A stretch of DNA of 64,000 nucleotides from Pseudomonadota bacterium (lineage in GTDB: Bacteria > Desulfobacterota > Desulfobulbia > Desulfobulbales > SURF-16), in the NCBI GenBank assembly GCA_018897105.1, contig JAHILF010000011.1:62001-126000 (forward strand), in the 5' to 3' direction. The notes beneath the pieces were generated by a model. The model did not search any database and had not been told where the DNA came from. It saw nothing but the letters and a program-made list of their open reading frames with translations. This document shows positions 62,530-64,000 of the stretch, one piece after another; within the stretch, counting starts at the first letter, position 1, and the number at the start of each line of letters is the position of its first letter. The position numbers and the translations under genes were made by a program.

Positions 62530-63198
62530 ATGGAAACGCCCGCGAAAAGAAATATCGCTGAATATTATTGTGCTCGCGCGCACTGTTACGAAGATCGGGA
62601 CATATCCATGCGAAGAATGGATATTGAGAAACTTCAGGAAATCTGCCGCAAACTAATTTGCGGAAAAAATATCCTCGAAATCGCGTGCGGAACTGGCATT
62701 TGGACAGAATACACCGCAAACTTCGCCAAATCCATTACTGCAATTGACATCAATTCATCCATGCTGCAGGTCGCAAGTAGTCGACTTGCCAAGCTGGACA
62801 ATGTAACCTTTTCGCAAATGGATGCGTTTGATCTTAGTACATTAAGAAATGGGTTTTCGGCAGGCCTTGCAGGATGGTGGATTTCACACGTTGACAAAGC
62901 AAGAATACGGAGTTTCCTGGAAGGTTTCCATAGGGCACTTGTGCCAGGCGCCGTGGTAATCATCATGGATGATACCCAAGAAACACTCGATGATATCTCA
63001 TTTATAGACGGAAATCAGAACTCATATACTATACGCACACTAAAGGACGGCCAACGATACGAGATTATTAAGAATATTTTCGATGAAAATGATATACAAG
63101 AGCTCTTTTCCGATGTCGGATGCAATATTAAGGTGTACACCCTTAAATATCACTGGCTATTGACCTATCAAGTTCCACCACAATCAACAGCTCAATAG
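62530..63198 (+). CDS. class I SAM-dependent methyltransferase of the accessory block
   Basis: A 222-residue Rossmann methyltransferase with motif I 'ILEIACGTGIWTEYTA', acidic motif II 'AIDINSSML', and 'FSQMDAFDL'. The N-terminal 'AKRNIAEYYCARAHCYEDRD' is typical of small-molecule methyltransferases (UbiE-like). AAAGGAT lies 5-6 nt before the ATG. It is 150 bp downstream of the TIR gene on the same strand, AT-rich like its neighbours, and may belong to the same acquired island. Confidence 0.8.
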   Translation: METPAKRNIAEYYCARAHCYEDRDISMRRMDIEKLQEICRKLICGKNILEIACGTGIWTEYTANFAKSITAIDINSSMLQVASSRLAKLDNVTFSQMDAFDLSTLRNGFSAGLAGWWISHVDKARIRSFLEGFHRALVPGAVVIIMDDTQETLDDISFIDGNQNSYTIRTLKDGQRYEIIKNIFDENDIQELFSDVGCNIKVYTLKYHWLLTYQVPPQSTAQ

Positions 63199-63286
63199 AC
63201 GAATCAATGCCTTTCAGTCGCGAAACGGAACTCTTCGATTAATCTATATGTTTTATATGACCTAGAATATCAAGGTGGAAGTAAGA

Positions 63287-64000
63287 ATGAATAGACAGTT
63301 TCGACGTTTTCTCTTTGAAGTACCTTGGACTCATCTCATTGTGGGTGCCACCCTTGGTGCAATCGGAGCGTTGGGCGCTGAGAAATGGCTCATTGGACGA
63401 ATAAAACTTGACGGATGGTTTGAGATTGCCGTAGGGTTGCTTTTGGGTGGCCTAGTTGGTTGGGTAATCCCAGAATTCGTCAATTCTGCACGAACATCGT
63501 GGCGGACAGCTCAGCCACTTAGGGCACTGCTCAATCCTTTCCACAACGATTCTAGCCCCGTCACCTTCTTTCTGGCTGCAATGTACCCAGCTGCCAGCAA
63601 TGTATTCGAGAAGTCGATCCCACTTGAAATCAACAAAACCGACATAGTAGTTCCCCATCATGGCATTCCATGGGTACTGACTGAAAGTGATACGCAAGCC
63701 TTCGGCTACGTTATGGCTCTTTTGGCGCAAGCTGGCAAGATTTCAAATATATCTATCGTAAGAGATGATAGCGGAATTAACATTGCTGAAACCAACATCA
63801 TTGTAATCGGTAGTCCAAAGAGTAATTTCAAGTCTCGACAAATAAACAATTCATTTAAGAAACTTCCGGTGCGGTTTGATACCATAAACGGCAGACAGAT
63901 AATTATTGACGAAAATCGAAAGCACCAATGGCAGTCGGATGATGCATTTGATTATGGCATACTCGCCAAACTGCCCAATGAACAGGATATTGAGAAAGCG
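63287..64000 (+). CDS. membrane-anchored protein, unknown function (3' end outside window)
   Basis: 238 codons open to the window edge. Two N-terminal transmembrane helices (HLIVGATLGAIGALGAEKW; IAVGLLLGGLVGWVI) are followed by a cytosolic alpha/beta domain with 'NIIVIGSPKSNFKSRQIN', reminiscent of a nucleotide- or signal-binding Rossmann-like fold; I cannot name the family. GGTGGAAG precedes the ATG. Two-helix membrane proteins next to immune sensors are often effectors, but that is only context. Confidence 0.6.
   Translation, partial: MNRQFRRFLFEVPWTHLIVGATLGAIGALGAEKWLIGRIKLDGWFEIAVGLLLGGLVGWVIPEFVNSARTSWRTAQPLRALLNPFHNDSSPVTFFLAAMYPAASNVFEKSIPLEINKTDIVVPHHGIPWVLTESDTQAFGYVMALLAQAGKISNISIVRDDSGINIAETNIIVIGSPKSNFKSRQINNSFKKLPVRFDTINGRQIIIDENRKHQWQSDDAFDYGILAKLPNEQDIEKA

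Noticed and set aside
1..64000. tRNA or rRNA genes, including selC
   Set aside because: No cloverleaf-like or rRNA-like stretch was recognised by eye; a tRNAscan/Infernal run would be needed to exclude them firmly.

Overview
The window looks like chromosome from an anaerobic Desulfobacterota bacterium, probably of the Desulfobulbales type. That is inferred from gene content and was not tested by a search. The supporting content is a periplasmic multiheme cytochrome c, an HdrC/HdrB pair, a RACo-like ASKHA ferredoxin protein, a NifA-type sigma-54 activator, and several genes that only make sense if UGA is read as selenocysteine. Core genes look GC-rich; the right end (about 56-64 kb) looks more AT-rich and behaves like an accessory island.

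Layout. 1-4.9 kb: radical SAM/B12 protein (running off the left edge), a small lipoprotein, and a cytochrome c with eight heme-binding motifs and a PKD-like domain, followed by a strong terminator. 5.2-7.3 kb: remnant of an AlbA_2-type gene, then a two-gene AAA ATPase + DUF4276 (TOPRIM-like) candidate defence module. 7.3-25.9 kb: housekeeping and redox genes (Tat-exported Fe superoxide dismutase, purF, porin, hdrCB, ASKHA protein, trxA-trxB, bamD, queH, NifA-like regulator, SGNH hydrolase, receiver protein) with several dispersed palindromic repeats. 26.2-34 kb: a six-gene MoxR/Bat operon; batE lies apart at 45.2 kb. 34-38.6 kb: DUF2442 and TerB-like proteins, toxin-antitoxin modules and a repeat-flanked SEC-C protein. 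39-43 kb: receiver protein, two tandem periplasmic double-rhodanese proteins each with an in-frame UGA, and a membrane histidine kinase. 43-48.3 kb: diguanylate cyclase, batE, methyltransferases and oxidoreductases. 48.7-50.9 kb: the SbtM-type radical SAM maturase and its precursor gene sbtA. 50.9-55.9 kb: recQ, a GAF-GGDEF protein, ettA. 56.4-64 kb: a c-di-GMP-I-like (GEMM) riboswitch ahead of a three-domain fusion (nucleotidyltransferase, DUF89-like, 2H phosphoesterase), then a TIR-STAND-TPR protein, a methyltransferase and a membrane protein that runs off the right edge.

The three most exciting items are as follows. (1) sbtA, a 112-codon peptide precursor read through three UGA codons, each in an SG-Sec-(G/S)G context. 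Each UGA is followed 14-15 nt later by a short stem-loop with a GU-containing loop, and the gene sits next to its radical SAM/SPASM maturase. (2) Two adjacent rhodanese genes in which the same active-site-loop position is UGA, followed at exactly 15 nt by stem-loops with nearly identical loops. They are embedded between a receiver protein and a sensor kinase. (3) A probable cyclic-dinucleotide riboswitch controlling a NTase-DUF89-2H fusion and a TIR-NLR-like protein.
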